Below, in pieces: positions 43,451 through 52,219 of a stretch of DNA of 64,000 bases (positions within the stretch are counted from its first letter, which is position 1; each line of letters starts with the position of its first letter). This DNA comes from Aquificaceae bacterium. Lineage in GTDB: Bacteria > Aquificota > Aquificia > Aquificales > Aquificaceae. A program made the translations under genes and the position numbers. The stretch is from the NCBI GenBank assembly GCA_026981975.1, contig JALSHV010000014.1:1-64000 (forward strand). The letters are read 5' to 3'. Under the pieces are notes generated by a model that saw nothing but the letters and a program-made list of their open reading frames with translations, was not told where the DNA came from and ran no database searches.

Positions 43451-44654
43451 TGAAGCTCCTCCTTATTCTTTTTAAAAAGTCTGGTGTTATTTTTCTAATT
43501 CCTTCCTCCCGAGCTTTCTGCTCTACAATAGATATGACTATACCCCTGATAAAAAGGGGAATTGATTCCATTCTCTCCTTAGCTTCTTTTGTCCATTCCA
43601 GTTTAAAACTTGTTCTTTCCTTTTCCTCTAATACAAGAATATCTTCCTTTCCTTGAGGTTCATAATCACACAGAGGATCCTCCGCCATAATATCTCCAAA
43701 GGTGCTGAAAGCTCTTGCTCTACAACCCCCGCAAAGTTGTCTGTATCTACACAGACCGCACTTCCCTCCGTAGGTGTTTTTTCTGAGTTGTTCCAACACG
43801 GGTGAGGATTCCCATATCTCTTTAAAGGGTGTATTTCTTATACTACCTACAGAAATCGGCAAATAAGGGCAGGGATATACATTTCCGAAACTGTCTATCC
43901 TTACGTAATGCCTACCCGCAGGGCATCCTTTCATACCACCGCCTACAGTTAGTTTTTTCTCAGGAAAGAAACGATACAAATGGGGTGCACACCTTGCTCT
44001 TACAAAGATTCTACTTTCCTTAAGGGATATCTCCTGTAGTCTCTTTAAAAGATCTCCGTAAGTATTCACTTTTATAAAACTCTTGGCTGCTCTTCCTGTG
44101 CATACTATAAAGAAGAAATTCACCGCCTTGACTCCCAGATCTAAACCGAGTTTCACAAAATCTTCAAGTTGATCCGCATTTTGATCTGTAAGAGTTACAT
44201 TCATCTGGGTCTCAATTCCTACCGCTTTTGCAATTTTTAAAGCCTCAATAGCACGTTTCCATAAGCCGGGAGAACCTCTGAAGTTGTCGTGGAAGTTCGG
44301 ATTTACCGAATCTACACTAACACTTATTCCCTTAAGTCCATTTACTTTAAGGATCTCAGCCTTTTCTAAGGTAAGGAATCTACCGCTTGTTCCCAATACG
44401 GTTATGAATCCGAGATCAGAAGCAAGAGCTACTATACTGTCTATATCCTCTCTTAGGAGTGGTTCTCCTCCTGTTATGATAAGCATAGCTTGGGAATTGA
44501 AGACAGCAAGATTCCTTAAAATTCTTTCCATTTCTGAAAAAGGAAGATCTTCACTTCTAAGTTTTGCTTCCATAAAGCAATGAGGGCAGGAAAGATCACA
44601 GCGATCTGTTACACTTAAAGAAATAAGGAAAGGTTTTAGAGCTATACTTTCCAT
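43434..44654 (-). CDS. Radical SAM/SPASM protein with PCP_red tail
   Basis: Protein of 406 residues. The radical SAM cluster motif is CDLSCPHC near residue 19, followed by ITGGEPLLRED. The SPASM region has GCPAGR and CGLCRYRQLCGGCRA. From about residue 345, LEWTKEAKERMESIPLFIRG resembles the PCP_red tail of light-independent protochlorophyllide reductase B. Relatives with this layout (AhbC, AhbD, NirJ) modify hemes, so a role in heme d1 or another tetrapyrrole, or in peptide modification, is plausible. It overlaps both neighbours. Confidence 0.82.
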   Translation of the reverse strand: MESIALKPFLISLSVTDRCDLSCPHCFMEAKLRSEDLPFSEMERILRNLAVFNSQAMLIITGGEPLLREDIDSIVALASDLGFITVLGTSGRFLTLEKAEILKVNGLKGISVSVDSVNPNFHDNFRGSPGLWKRAIEALKIAKAVGIETQMNVTLTDQNADQLEDFVKLGLDLGVKAVNFFFIVCTGRAAKSFIKVNTYGDLLKRLQEISLKESRIFVRARCAPHLYRFFPEKKLTVGGGMKGCPAGRHYVRIDSFGNVYPCPYLPISVGSIRNTPFKEIWESSPVLEQLRKNTYGGKCGLCRYRQLCGGCRARAFSTFGDIMAEDPLCDYEPQGKEDILVLEEKERTSFKLEWTKEAKERMESIPLFIRGIVISIVEQKAREEGIRKITPDFLKRIRRSFNEENS

Positions 44655-45646
44655 TCAGAGCTTCCCCCTGATTCACCAACAAATACACTAACGGGGGAAT
44701 ATCTGGCTACATTCTCCGCCACAGATCCCAGATCTAATCCTTCATCATAGTGTCTGCCAGTTTTTCCAACAAAGAGTAGGTCTATTCCAGCTTGTGTTAC
44801 ATAGTTGCATATACTTTCATAGAGATACCCTTCTACTACAGAACTTACAATCTTACCGTTGAACCCTTCAGATTTTAAAAGAGCAGATCCTTTATTAAGG
44901 ATAAGTTCCCCTACTCTTTTGAGTCCTTTATCTATAAACTCATCGTGCAATCTCTCCTGTTCTTGAGATTTGAAGGAAAAGCCCTTTACGTGATACATAA
45001 AACGCTTTAGCTTGTCAAAGATAAATCTGTGAAGATTTGTATCAAAAACGTAAAGAAGGTGAAGCTCAGAATCAAAAAACTCCGCAAACTTTACAGCCTG
45101 CTTTAGTATTCCAAAAGAAGTTTCACTTCCGTCTAAAGCTACCGCAATTTTTTTAAAATCAGAAGAGTTCTTTACCACCAAAACATTACGGGGAAAGAAT
45201 CTTAATACTCTAAGGCAGGTGCTTCCAAGATAACCTTCCTTTACTTTGTTAAACCCGTAAGCTCCTATAACTATAAGGTCAACCGATTCCTCGTAGGCTA
45301 CCTTGAGCAAAGCGGAGTAGTTCTTTCCTTCTCTTACAATACATCTGTAAGGTATGCTGTGTTTACTGTAAAGATCTTTATAAGGCTCAAGATAGGAAAG
45401 TGAAATCTTCTCCATGGCTGTTCTCATAAGCTCATCATGAAATTCCCTTTGTTTAGCTAAAAACTCCTCTTTGTATTTTTCAGGTAAAATAGGTTCCATA
45501 ATTCTGAAAGCCTTTTCGTGAAGCCGAACGTTGTAGCCGTGAAAACCTATAACTTCCGCTTTAAATATATCCGCAACTCTTGCGGAAATCTCAGCAACTT
45601 CCCGTGAGATAGGACTGTTGTCTATAGCAGCTATGATTTTTTTCAT
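44642..45646 (-). CDS. Tandem universal stress protein
   Basis: Two UspA domains in 334 residues: 1-155 (ending VIGAYGFNK...FFPRNVLVVKN) and 160-334 (AVALDGSETSFGIL, ending LFVGKTGRH...VSVFVGES). ATP-binding glycine motifs (G-x2-G-x9-G-S/T) look partly kept as GAYGFNKVKEGYLGS in the first domain. The family responds to stress and energy limits. TATAAT lies 8 bp before the ATG. It overlaps the radical SAM gene by 13 nt and may head a transcript running toward the nos operon. Confidence 0.9.
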   Translation of the reverse strand: MKKIIAAIDNSPISREVAEISARVADIFKAEVIGFHGYNVRLHEKAFRIMEPILPEKYKEEFLAKQREFHDELMRTAMEKISLSYLEPYKDLYSKHSIPYRCIVREGKNYSALLKVAYEESVDLIVIGAYGFNKVKEGYLGSTCLRVLRFFPRNVLVVKNSSDFKKIAVALDGSETSFGILKQAVKFAEFFDSELHLLYVFDTNLHRFIFDKLKRFMYHVKGFSFKSQEQERLHDEFIDKGLKRVGELILNKGSALLKSEGFNGKIVSSVVEGYLYESICNYVTQAGIDLLFVGKTGRHYDEGLDLGSVAENVARYSPVSVFVGESGGSSEWKV

Positions 45647-45654
45647 CGCTTTCC

Positions 45655-45660
45655 ATTATA
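45655..45660 (-). promoter_or_regulatory. -10 box 8 bp before universal stress gene
   Basis: Perfect TATAAT on the minus strand, 8 bp from the ATG; no clear -35. A weak GGAAAG lies between, so a leaderless start is less certain here. Confidence 0.4.
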
Positions 45661-45668
45661 ACAACTCC

Positions 45669-45696
45669 TTGTGAAGTTTCTTATGTTGTTTACAAT
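45669..45696 (+). promoter_or_regulatory. Promoter of tRNA-Val
   Basis: TTGTGA (45669-45674), 16-bp spacer, TACAAT (45691-45696), with about 15 bp to the mature 5' end of the tRNA. Confidence 0.4.
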
Positions 45697-45711
45697 TAAT
45701 TTAATAACGTA

Positions 45712-45783
45712 GGGCGGTTAGCTCAGAGGGAGAGCGCCATCCTCACAAGATGGAGGTCGGCGGTTCAAGTCCGCCACCGCCCA
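45712..45783 (+). tRNA. tRNA-Val (anticodon CAC)
   Basis: Cloverleaf of 72 nt: acceptor GGGCGGT/ACCGCCC, D arm with GCTC/GAGC, anticodon stem CCATC/GATGG around loop CTCACAA (anticodon CAC at 45744-45746), T arm GGCGG-TTCAAGT-CCGCC. The discriminator is A and CCA is not encoded. It reads GUG codons. Confidence 0.98.
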
Positions 45784-45790
45784 TTAATTC

Positions 45791-46585
45791 TTACAACACC
45801 GAAAAGTAAACACCTTCTCTTATTTTTAATACATTGTGATGTTTACCCGTATCTTCCATAAGCAGTTCTTCAGAAGTCAGCTCTTCTTTCAACTTATCAG
45901 CTACTTCAAACACTTCAGAAGGTAACCTTTCTTCTCCATCAAAGGGAAGAATTTGTGAAAACTCTTCAATCAGTATATCTTCTACTTTTTGAAGTGTGGG
46001 AAAAATACCTATTTCTCTTTCCACCCACGATATGTTCTCCTCAAGGATAGAAGTCAACATCTTTTTAGATTCTTCAGGAACGTTGAAAAGGGAAGCCATT
46101 AAAGAGCAGTTGAATCCAAGGAGTAAATTTCCTACAAAGACAAAAGATCCACCTATATCACCCGCCCCCTGTCCGCTTATCTTTTTTTCACTTCCCTTGA
46201 CAACAATATCACTGATAGGCTTATACTTCACCTCTATACCAAGTCTTTTATAAGTTCTAATTACCGGTGTTGAGAATTTCCTACAAGCGTCTTCCACCCT
46301 GAAAGGTAGATAAGGAGATCCCCTTTTTATTATTAACTGATAGAAAATTTGATCTTTATCCAGAAGAACTGCACCCCCTCCTGTTTCTCTGCGAATTACA
46401 GGAATTCCGAGATCACGACATAAATCCACCCTTAGAATCTTAGGAACAGTATCGGAAAATCCGACGCTGATAAAGGTTTCCTCTGGAGATACTATCAGCA
46501 AACCTTCGTATCCTAAGCGAGCAAGTGCGTGGAAAAGAGTTACAGATCTTAGATTACCTTGCTTACCAGCTTTGTAAATCTTCAT
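45791..46585 (-). CDS. lplA: Lipoate-protein ligase A family protein
   Basis: Biotin/lipoate ligase-fold protein of 264 residues. RRETGGGAVLLD is the family's substrate-binding motif, and KKISGQGAGDIGG holds the conserved lysine. The start at 46585 (MKIYKAGKQG) is preferred; the frame is open for 36 more codons but these overlap the upstream gene with no homology. It could be a lipoate ligase or an octanoyl/lipoyl transferase attaching lipoate to GcvH-like or lipoate-binding proteins; the residues seen do not decide. Confidence 0.85.
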   Translation of the reverse strand: MKIYKAGKQGNLRSVTLFHALARLGYEGLLIVSPEETFISVGFSDTVPKILRVDLCRDLGIPVIRRETGGGAVLLDKDQIFYQLIIKRGSPYLPFRVEDACRKFSTPVIRTYKRLGIEVKYKPISDIVVKGSEKKISGQGAGDIGGSFVFVGNLLLGFNCSLMASLFNVPEESKKMLTSILEENISWVEREIGIFPTLQKVEDILIEEFSQILPFDGEERLPSEVFEVADKLKEELTSEELLMEDTGKHHNVLKIREGVYFSVL

Positions 46586-46904
46586 TTTCCTTAAGAAAAA
46601 CTCTCCACCGCGGAGGTGAGAGGCAGGAAGAACAGCCAAGAGAGGAAATATCGTAAATTTTAAAAACCTTAGGATTAGAAGGTATATGCACAAAGATAAA
46701 TACGGTATTCTTGCCGAGAGTAGTGAAGTCTTTCTTCCAATTTTGAACTTGACTGATTAATTCCTTTAACTTCTCCACTGCAGATTCTCTGCTGAAAACT
46801 TCTCTTTTGTTTTCTTTAAGATCTTCAAAAATCCATTCTCCGTCGGGGAGTTTATTAAGTATTTCAACAGCTTGCTGTTCGTTAGAAATTCCGTAAAATC
46901 TCAT
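46563..46904 (-). CDS. Hypothetical protein between hemB and lplA
   Basis: Protein of 113 residues, no recognised family. It begins [20 protein letters not shown] and has a helical N-terminal half and a C-terminal half with SLGCSSCLSPP (C-x2-C). Its ATG overlaps the hemB stop by one nucleotide (TAATG) and its end overlaps the lplA start by 23 nt, so it is probably translated as part of hemB-lplA. Confidence 0.65.
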   Translation of the reverse strand: MRFYGISNEQQAVEILNKLPDGEWIFEDLKENKREVFSRESAVEKLKELISQVQNWKKDFTTLGKNTVFIFVHIPSNPKVFKIYDISSLGCSSCLSPPRWRVFLKENEDLQSW

Positions 46905-47896
46905 TAAATTTCTCTTTTATTTATCATAAGAGCTATTTCCTTTGCAAAATAAGTTATTATCATATCCGCTCCAGCTCTTTTTATGGAAAGGAGAATTTCC
47001 AAAGCCACCTTCTTTTCGTCTATCCAACCCAATCTTCCTCCAGCTTTTACCATGGAATACTCACCACTTACATTGTAAGCACATACAGGCAGAGGGAGTG
47101 ACTTTCTAACATCGGAAATTACGTCCAAATAAGAAAGAGCAGGTTTCACCATCACTATATCCGCTCCTTCAAGGGCATCTATCAGCACTTCCTTCAAAGC
47201 TTCTCTCCTATTGGCGGGATCCATCTGATATCCTCTTCTATCTCCGAAGGAAGGTGCGCTTTCCGCTGCTTCTCTGAAAGGACCGTAGAAGGCAGAGGCG
47301 AATTTAGCAGAGTAAGCCATGATAGGAATATGGGAAAAGCCTTCCTCATCAAGGGCTTCTCTTATTGCCTTTACCATACCGTCCATCATTCCTGAAGGTG
47401 CTACCATATCCGCTCCGTTTTTTGCGTGAGAAACAACCTGTTTTTTAAGATTTTCAAGAGTAGCGTCGTTATCTATATCGCCGTTTTTTAAAACCCCACA
47501 ATGACCGTGAGTGGTGTATTCGCAGAAACACACGTCGGTTATAAGATACATATCTGGAACTTCTTTTTTAAGTTTACGCAGAGCTTTTTGAATTATTCCC
47601 TCATCACTCCAAGTATCAGATCCAATATCGTCTTTTTTTTCAGGAATCCCGAATAGGATAACCGCTGGAATTCCAAGATCTCTAATCTCTTTAACCGCAT
47701 CTACTACTTTGTCCACGGAATACCTGTAAATACCGGGCATAGAAGGTATTTCTTCAACTATATTCTCACCGTAACGGACAAAAATAGGACATATAAGATC
47801 TTCTAAGGTGAGAGCAGTTTCTCTAACAAGTTTTCTTATATTCTCACCCTTTCTTAATCTTCTCGGTCTGGAGTAAGGAAATTTGAAAAACATCAT
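46904..47896 (-). CDS. hemB: Delta-aminolevulinic acid dehydratase HemB
   Basis: Enzyme of 330 residues condensing two aminolevulinates to porphobilinogen, for heme and related tetrapyrroles. The catalytic lysines are in [14 protein letters not shown] and [24 protein letters not shown] carries the cysteines of the zinc-binding class. The start has no ribosome binding site and TATAAT 8 bp upstream. Many cytochromes in this window need its product. Confidence 0.97.
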   Translation of the reverse strand: MMFFKFPYSRPRRLRKGENIRKLVRETALTLEDLICPIFVRYGENIVEEIPSMPGIYRYSVDKVVDAVKEIRDLGIPAVILFGIPEKKDDIGSDTWSDEGIIQKALRKLKKEVPDMYLITDVCFCEYTTHGHCGVLKNGDIDNDATLENLKKQVVSHAKNGADMVAPSGMMDGMVKAIREALDEEGFSHIPIMAYSAKFASAFYGPFREAAESAPSFGDRRGYQMDPANRREALKEVLIDALEGADIVMVKPALSYLDVISDVRKSLPLPVCAYNVSGEYSMVKAGGRLGWIDEKKVALEILLSIKRAGADMIITYFAKEIALMINKREI

Positions 47897-47904
47897 AAGA
47901 TAAA

Positions 47905-47910
47905 ATTATA
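47905..47910 (-). promoter_or_regulatory. -10 box 8 bp before hemB
   Basis: Perfect TATAAT on the minus strand, 8 bp from the hemB ATG, in the 43-bp gap divergent to uppP. On the other strand TATACT (47924-47929) lies 10 bp before the uppP ATG. Neither has a good -35. Confidence 0.4.
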
Positions 47911-47939
47911 TCAGGATAGCGGTTATACTATAGGATTCC

Positions 47940-48725
47940 ATGGAAACGGAGCAGGTATCCGTAAAAGAAGCTATTGTGCTTGGAATAGTAGAAGGATTAA
48001 CGGAATTCTTACCAGTATCCTCAACTGGTCATCTAATACTTACGGTTCATATCTTGGGAATACCCCATACAGAGTTTATCAAGAGTTTTGAAATATCCAT
48101 TCAGCTCGGTTCAATAATGGCTATTCTGTTTCTTTACAAAGAAAGATTTGTAAGAGATTACGAACTGTGGAAAAGAATAGTATTTGCTTTTATACCCACA
48201 GGTGCAGTAGGCTTTGTCCTTTACAAACTTATTAAAGAACATCTGATAGGAAATGATTTAATAGTAACGGTTAATCTTTTTGTAGGAGGTATAGTTCTTA
48301 TATTAGCTGACAGGCACAGTAATCGTTTCAAAGGGTTTGAAGACGTAACTCAGATGCCTCTTTGGAGAGTTTTTATTATCGGTTTATTTCAATCTATAGC
48401 TGTTGTTCCCGGTGTTTCGCGATCAGGTGCTACAATAATAGGCGGTATGTTCATGGGTTTATCCCGCAAAAGTGCCGCTGAGTTCTCTTTTATACTGGCT
48501 GTTCCTACAATGTTCGCCGCTACAGGTTACGATCTTACCAAAAGCGGAGCTTCCTTTTCAGCGGAACAATGGAAACTGCTTACCCTTGGATTTTTAACCG
48601 CCTTCATTACGGCTTTTTTTACCGTTAAAACCTTCATAAGCTTCTTAGAAAAACACGGTTTTACTCTCTTCGGTATTTATCGGATACTTATATCTTTTAT
48701 CTACGGTAGTATCTTTCTTTTATGA
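47940..48725 (+). CDS. uppP: Undecaprenyl-diphosphatase UppP
   Basis: Integral membrane phosphatase of 261 residues that recycles the lipid carrier for cell-wall synthesis (BacA family). EGLTEFLPVSSTGH near the N terminus and PGVSRSGATI near residue 155 are its two active-site motifs. Eight or so membrane helices. It overlaps the following SDR gene by 4 nt. No ribosome binding site is obvious. Confidence 0.96.
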   Translation: METEQVSVKEAIVLGIVEGLTEFLPVSSTGHLILTVHILGIPHTEFIKSFEISIQLGSIMAILFLYKERFVRDYELWKRIVFAFIPTGAVGFVLYKLIKEHLIGNDLIVTVNLFVGGIVLILADRHSNRFKGFEDVTQMPLWRVFIIGLFQSIAVVPGVSRSGATIIGGMFMGLSRKSAAEFSFILAVPTMFAATGYDLTKSGASFSAEQWKLLTLGFLTAFITAFFTVKTFISFLEKHGFTLFGIYRILISFIYGSIFLL

Positions 48726-49465
48726 AAAGAGCTGTCCTTCTCACAGGTGCAAAGAGGATAGGTTACGAAATAGCTAAGAGTCTACTACAAGAAGGTTATA
48801 ATCTGAGTATTGTTTACAGAAAACCTTTCAAAGGTATGTCCGATTTAAAACTATTCGCTTTAAAATCAGGTTCTAAGATTCTTTTCCTAAAAGCGGATTT
48901 AGAAAATCCTTCCTACTGGGAAAGCATAGTAGAAAAAACCTTCAGAAAGTTTAACAGAATTGATGCTTTTCTTCATCTTGCCTCTCCTTATAGAGAAACA
49001 CCTATTAAGAGTTTAAAACTGAGTGACCTTAAGGAACACATTACTCCGACAGCAGAGTCTTTCTTTTTTCTCTCCCTTTACTCCTTTAAAAAAATGCTTC
49101 TGAATAAGGGATACGTTAAGGGTAGAATTATTGCCTTTGGGGATTGGGCTGTAGATCATACACCTTACAGAAACTTCAGTGCCTATTTTCTTTCAAAGGG
49201 ATCTCTTCACAGCGCTGTGAAAATACTTGCAAAAGAGTTCGCTCCCGAAGTTTTGGTAAACTGTATTGCTTTAGGACCTACTTTAAAAGCGGAAAACTTG
49301 AGCGAAGAAGAGTGGAACAGAATTCTTTTAAATACTCCTTTACGCCGTGAAGTAGCTATAAGAGATATTGTATCCCTTACTCTTTTCCTTCTAAAGGCGG
49401 AAAGTATAACAGGTGAAATAATAAAACTTGACGGGGGAAGACATCTGAGTGGTTCTGGAACTTAA
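48722..49465 (+). CDS. Short-chain dehydrogenase/reductase
   Basis: Classical SDR of 247 residues. NAD(P) motif LLTGAKRIGYEIA near residue 7 resembles pteridine reductase/FolM-like members (TGAxRIG) rather than the common TGxxxGIG. The catalytic Y-x3-K is YFLSK near residue 158, and it ends ITGEIIKLDGGRH. Likely NADPH-dependent reductase, perhaps of a pteridine; the substrate is unproven. Coupled to uppP by a 4-nt overlap. Confidence 0.87.
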   Translation: MKRAVLLTGAKRIGYEIAKSLLQEGYNLSIVYRKPFKGMSDLKLFALKSGSKILFLKADLENPSYWESIVEKTFRKFNRIDAFLHLASPYRETPIKSLKLSDLKEHITPTAESFFFLSLYSFKKMLLNKGYVKGRIIAFGDWAVDHTPYRNFSAYFLSKGSLHSAVKILAKEFAPEVLVNCIALGPTLKAENLSEEEWNRILLNTPLRREVAIRDIVSLTLFLLKAESITGEIIKLDGGRHLSGSGT

Positions 49466-49470
49466 AAATA

Positions 49471-49695
49471 CTATTTGTTGTTTTTCATAGCTTTACGTAT
49501 CTTATCTTCTATAAGATCCTTATAGTAGAGCTTTTCTTTTTTCATTTTCTCTATCTCCATTTTAAGATCGTGAGTCATAGGGTGGTGTCTTTCCAGCTTG
49601 GCTATGTCTTTGTCCAATTCATCGTGTCTATCTTTCCACTGGCGGAATTCTCTATCCTGTTCGTAGAGTTTTTTTACAATCTCTTCCCTTTTCAT
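49471..49695 (-). CDS. DUF465 (YdcH-like) small coiled-coil protein
   Basis: Protein of 74 residues, hydrophilic helical hairpin. The segment ELDKDIAKLERHHPMTHDLKME and ending KKEKLYYKDLIEDKIRK fit the DUF465/YdcH family (LExxxP...LKKEKLxLKDxI). The start at ATG 49695 is chosen because the 78 codons before it are antisense-like and overlap the membrane-protein gene. Overlaps that gene by 4 nt. Function unknown. Confidence 0.8.
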   Translation of the reverse strand: MKREEIVKKLYEQDREFRQWKDRHDELDKDIAKLERHHPMTHDLKMEIEKMKKEKLYYKDLIEDKIRKAMKNNK

Positions 49696-50123
49696 AACAC
49701 GTCCCCCCTTCTGGGTCTGAAGACTATTAAACCACATAGGGAAAAGAAATATCCCAGTAAAAGTGAAGATAGATTTCCTGCAAAAAGAAAGAACAAAAAT
49801 CCTATCGCAAAGGGAATACACAGAGATACCCAGCTCCAAAAATACCGCCTTACAGCGGTATAACTCCACAAATTCTGTGTTGTGCTTACGGGAAACTTCT
49901 TTTTTCTTACAAGGAAAGCAATACCCCAACTCAGCAAAGCGGAAATCACCTGTAAGGTGTAAACGTATAAAACCAACTTGTAAGAGACAGGAAGAGAGAA
50001 AAATGGATAAAGAGCAATACAGATTGCAAGTAAAACGGAGATGAACCCTATAAAGACTGCATTTAGCTGAACTGCTCTTCTTACAAAAACTTCACTTCTT
50101 TTACCGGAAGTTCCCTGAGCCAT
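49692..50123 (-). CDS. Four-helix membrane protein, unknown
   Basis: Protein of 143 residues with four membrane helices (about 19-40, 46-68, 93-113, 116-135) and basic loops. The first 14 residues are polar (MAQGTSGKRSEVFV). It overlaps the end of purA by 43 nt and DUF465 by 4 nt. I do not recognise the family; AtpI-like or other small membrane proteins could look like this. Confidence 0.65.
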   Translation of the reverse strand: MAQGTSGKRSEVFVRRAVQLNAVFIGFISVLLAICIALYPFFSLPVSYKLVLYVYTLQVISALLSWGIAFLVRKKKFPVSTTQNLWSYTAVRRYFWSWVSLCIPFAIGFLFFLFAGNLSSLLLGYFFSLCGLIVFRPRRGDVL

Positions 50124-51382
50124 AGAAATTCTTCCCTTCTTGGACCTGTGGAGAGCATTATTACAGGAACACCTGTAAATTCCTCTATAAAACGTATGTA
50201 ATTTTCAGCTTCCGCGGGTAAGTCCTTAGGAGTTTTAATACCCTTTGTGTTTTTAAGCCAACCTTTAAGTGTTTCATATACAGGTTCTATCCTTTTAAGA
50301 GTCTCAGCAGAAGAAGGGAAATAGTCTATTTTGCTTCCTTCGTATTCGTAAGCAACGCAGACTTTAATCTCCTCAAAACTGTCAAGAACATCAAGCTTGG
50401 TAAGAATTAAACCGTCAAGACTGTTAACTCTAACAGCGTATTTAAGAGCTACAAGATCAAGCCAACCGCATCTTCTTGGTCTGCCTGTAGTAGAACCGTA
50501 TTCCCCACCCGCGATTCTGAGTTTTTCACCTTCTTCACCTGTAAGCTCCGTAGGGAAAGGTCCTCCACCTACTCTTGTGGTGTAAGCTTTAGCAACCCCT
50601 ATCATATAAGCGTCTGCAAAGAACTTAGGAGGCAAACCTGTCCCGTTGGACAGTCCGAGAGCGGAAGAATTAGAGGAAGTTACATAAGGATATGTTCCCA
50701 TATCAACATCAAGCATTGTTCCTTGTGCACCTTCAAAGAGCATGCTCTTCTCAGCTTCAAGAAGAAATCTGGAAACATCACACACCATATCTTTGTATTT
50801 GTAATACTTCACTAAGGTGTTCTCAAAAATCTTTTCTACATCTAAATCATGGCTTTCACAAAACACTTTTTCGCAGATGTCTTTTACAAAAGCTACGTTT
50901 TCCTCCACAAGGGAATGAAATCTTTTTTCATCTTCAAGATCTACCATACGTATGCCTTTTCTGCCGAATTTGAACATATAAGCGGGTCCTATTCCACGAA
51001 GTGTAGTTCCTATACCTTTTTTCTTTTCAAAGAGTCTGTCCAAAAGCTTGTGGTATGGCATTACAAGATGAACTCTATCGCTTATATAAAGTCTGTTTCT
51101 GTATAAGATTCCCTTTTTTTCAAGATCTGTAAGCTCGCTGTCAAGAACATCAAGATCTACTACCATTCCTTGAGCTATTACACCTGTTACATGAGAGTGT
51201 AAAATACCCGTCGGAAGTATATGAAGTATAAATTTACTGTTGTTAACTAATACCGTATGACCTGCATTACTACCTCCCTGATATCTGACAGTTATTTCAA
51301 AGTTCTCGGAAAGAAGATCCACTATCTTACCCTTTCCTTCATCTCCCCATTGAGCACCGAGAATGACAAGTTTTCTGACCAT
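50081..51382 (-). CDS. purA: Adenylosuccinate synthetase PurA
   Basis: GTP-dependent enzyme of 433 residues that joins IMP and aspartate in AMP synthesis. P-loop region GAQWGDEGKGKIVD at residue 9, then RYQGGSNAGHTV and STTGRPRRCGWLD, are all standard. Follows the CoA-binding gene by 4 nt. Confidence 0.97.
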   Translation of the reverse strand: MVRKLVILGAQWGDEGKGKIVDLLSENFEITVRYQGGSNAGHTVLVNNSKFILHILPTGILHSHVTGVIAQGMVVDLDVLDSELTDLEKKGILYRNRLYISDRVHLVMPYHKLLDRLFEKKKGIGTTLRGIGPAYMFKFGRKGIRMVDLEDEKRFHSLVEENVAFVKDICEKVFCESHDLDVEKIFENTLVKYYKYKDMVCDVSRFLLEAEKSMLFEGAQGTMLDVDMGTYPYVTSSNSSALGLSNGTGLPPKFFADAYMIGVAKAYTTRVGGGPFPTELTGEEGEKLRIAGGEYGSTTGRPRRCGWLDLVALKYAVRVNSLDGLILTKLDVLDSFEEIKVCVAYEYEGSKIDYFPSSAETLKRIEPVYETLKGWLKNTKGIKTPKDLPAEAENYIRFIEEFTGVPVIMLSTGPRREEFLWLRELPVKEVKFL

Positions 51383-51386
51383 TGAA

Positions 51387-51803
51387 CTATTCTAAATAGC
51401 CTGCTTCTATACCTATGCAAGCATTGTAAATAAACTCTATTTTCTCCTTATATTTTTTTACAATTTCCATATTTTCCGATCCCGGTTGAAACCATACAAC
51501 AGAAGCTCCTATTTCTATAGCCTCTGATACAATTGGTTCTATGTGAGCGGGATTTCTGAATACATTAACTATATCAACTTTTTCAGGTATCTCTTTAAGG
51601 GAAGGGAGAACTTTTATTCCCATGATCTCAGTGCCAGCGTATTTTGGATTTACAAAGTAAACTTTATGCTTACCTTTTCTGAGCAACTTTTCTGTAGTGA
51701 AAAAAGAGGGACGCTGTGGGTTGGGAGATATTCCAACAACCGCTATAACTTTCGCTGTTTTAAGTTTTTCAAGAGCCTCTTCTTTATGAGCAACTTCGGA
51801 CAT
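51387..51803 (-). CDS. CoA-binding domain protein (YccU-like)
   Basis: Rossmann-type CoA-binding protein of 138 residues. VVGISPNPQRPSFF and KVYFVNPKYAGTEIMG are the family motifs, with VVWFQPGSEN and the C-terminal NACIGIE. Molecular role in bacteria is unsettled. TATAAT lies 8 bp before the ATG with no ribosome binding site. Confidence 0.9.
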   Translation of the reverse strand: MSEVAHKEEALEKLKTAKVIAVVGISPNPQRPSFFTTEKLLRKGKHKVYFVNPKYAGTEIMGIKVLPSLKEIPEKVDIVNVFRNPAHIEPIVSEAIEIGASVVWFQPGSENMEIVKKYKEKIEFIYNACIGIEAGYLE

Positions 51804-51811
51804 AAGTTTTT

Positions 51812-51817
51812 ATTATA
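51812..51817 (-). promoter_or_regulatory. -10 box 8 bp before CoA-binding gene
   Basis: Perfect TATAAT on the minus strand within the 14-bp gap to the upstream 94-residue protein gene; likely leaderless start. Confidence 0.4.
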
Positions 51818-52102
51818 TCAAGAGTAATCCTCCGCCAAGCTGTCTAGAAGAGGAAGAATTTGAAGGAGATTACTCTTGGCTTCTAAAAGATCTCTTCTTA
51901 TAACTTCGTAGTTATCTCCCAAAAGATAATAAAGGTTTAAAAGAGTTTCCTTGTTATCCGCATCACAGATAAGCTTTTCAAGATTTTTTCTTATTCTGTA
52001 ATTTAGATCCAACAAGCAGTGTTGTGATACCTTATCTGATACAACCAGAGATTTCAAAAGCTCTATCAGCTCTCCTAATTCCTCCTTTTCTTCTTTTTCC
52101 AT
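51818..52102 (-). CDS. Small helical protein, unknown
   Basis: Protein of 94 residues, mostly helical and acidic at the N terminus (MEKEEKEELGELIELLKS); one QHCLLD cysteine and one ICD cysteine. A GGGGGGAG site 5-6 nt before the start supports translation. No family recognised. It is divergent from the prepilin gene. Confidence 0.7.
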   Translation of the reverse strand: MEKEEKEELGELIELLKSLVVSDKVSQHCLLDLNYRIRKNLEKLICDADNKETLLNLYYLLGDNYEVIRRDLLEAKSNLLQILPLLDSLAEDYS

Positions 52103-52153
52103 ACCTGCTCCCCCCGCTTGAGAATTTTAGCCGATATAAAATTATAATAAAAT

Positions 52154-52181
52154 TTCACATTTTTTTCACGATAAGTATAAA
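52154..52181 (+). promoter_or_regulatory. Possible promoter of prepilin gene
   Basis: TTCACA (52154-52159), 16-bp spacer, TATAAA (52176-52181), giving a leader of about 30 nt with a GGGAGG site. The region is very AT-rich, so chance matches are likely. Confidence 0.3.
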
Positions 52182-52219
52182 AGTATTAAGTGTTAAAAAT
52201 TCAAAGGGAGGTATGTATC

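Noticed and set aside
49696-49929. Seventy-eight-codon extension of the DUF465 gene
   Set aside because: It overlaps the membrane-protein gene in another frame; the family is about 70-75 residues and a start with a G-rich site lies at 49695.
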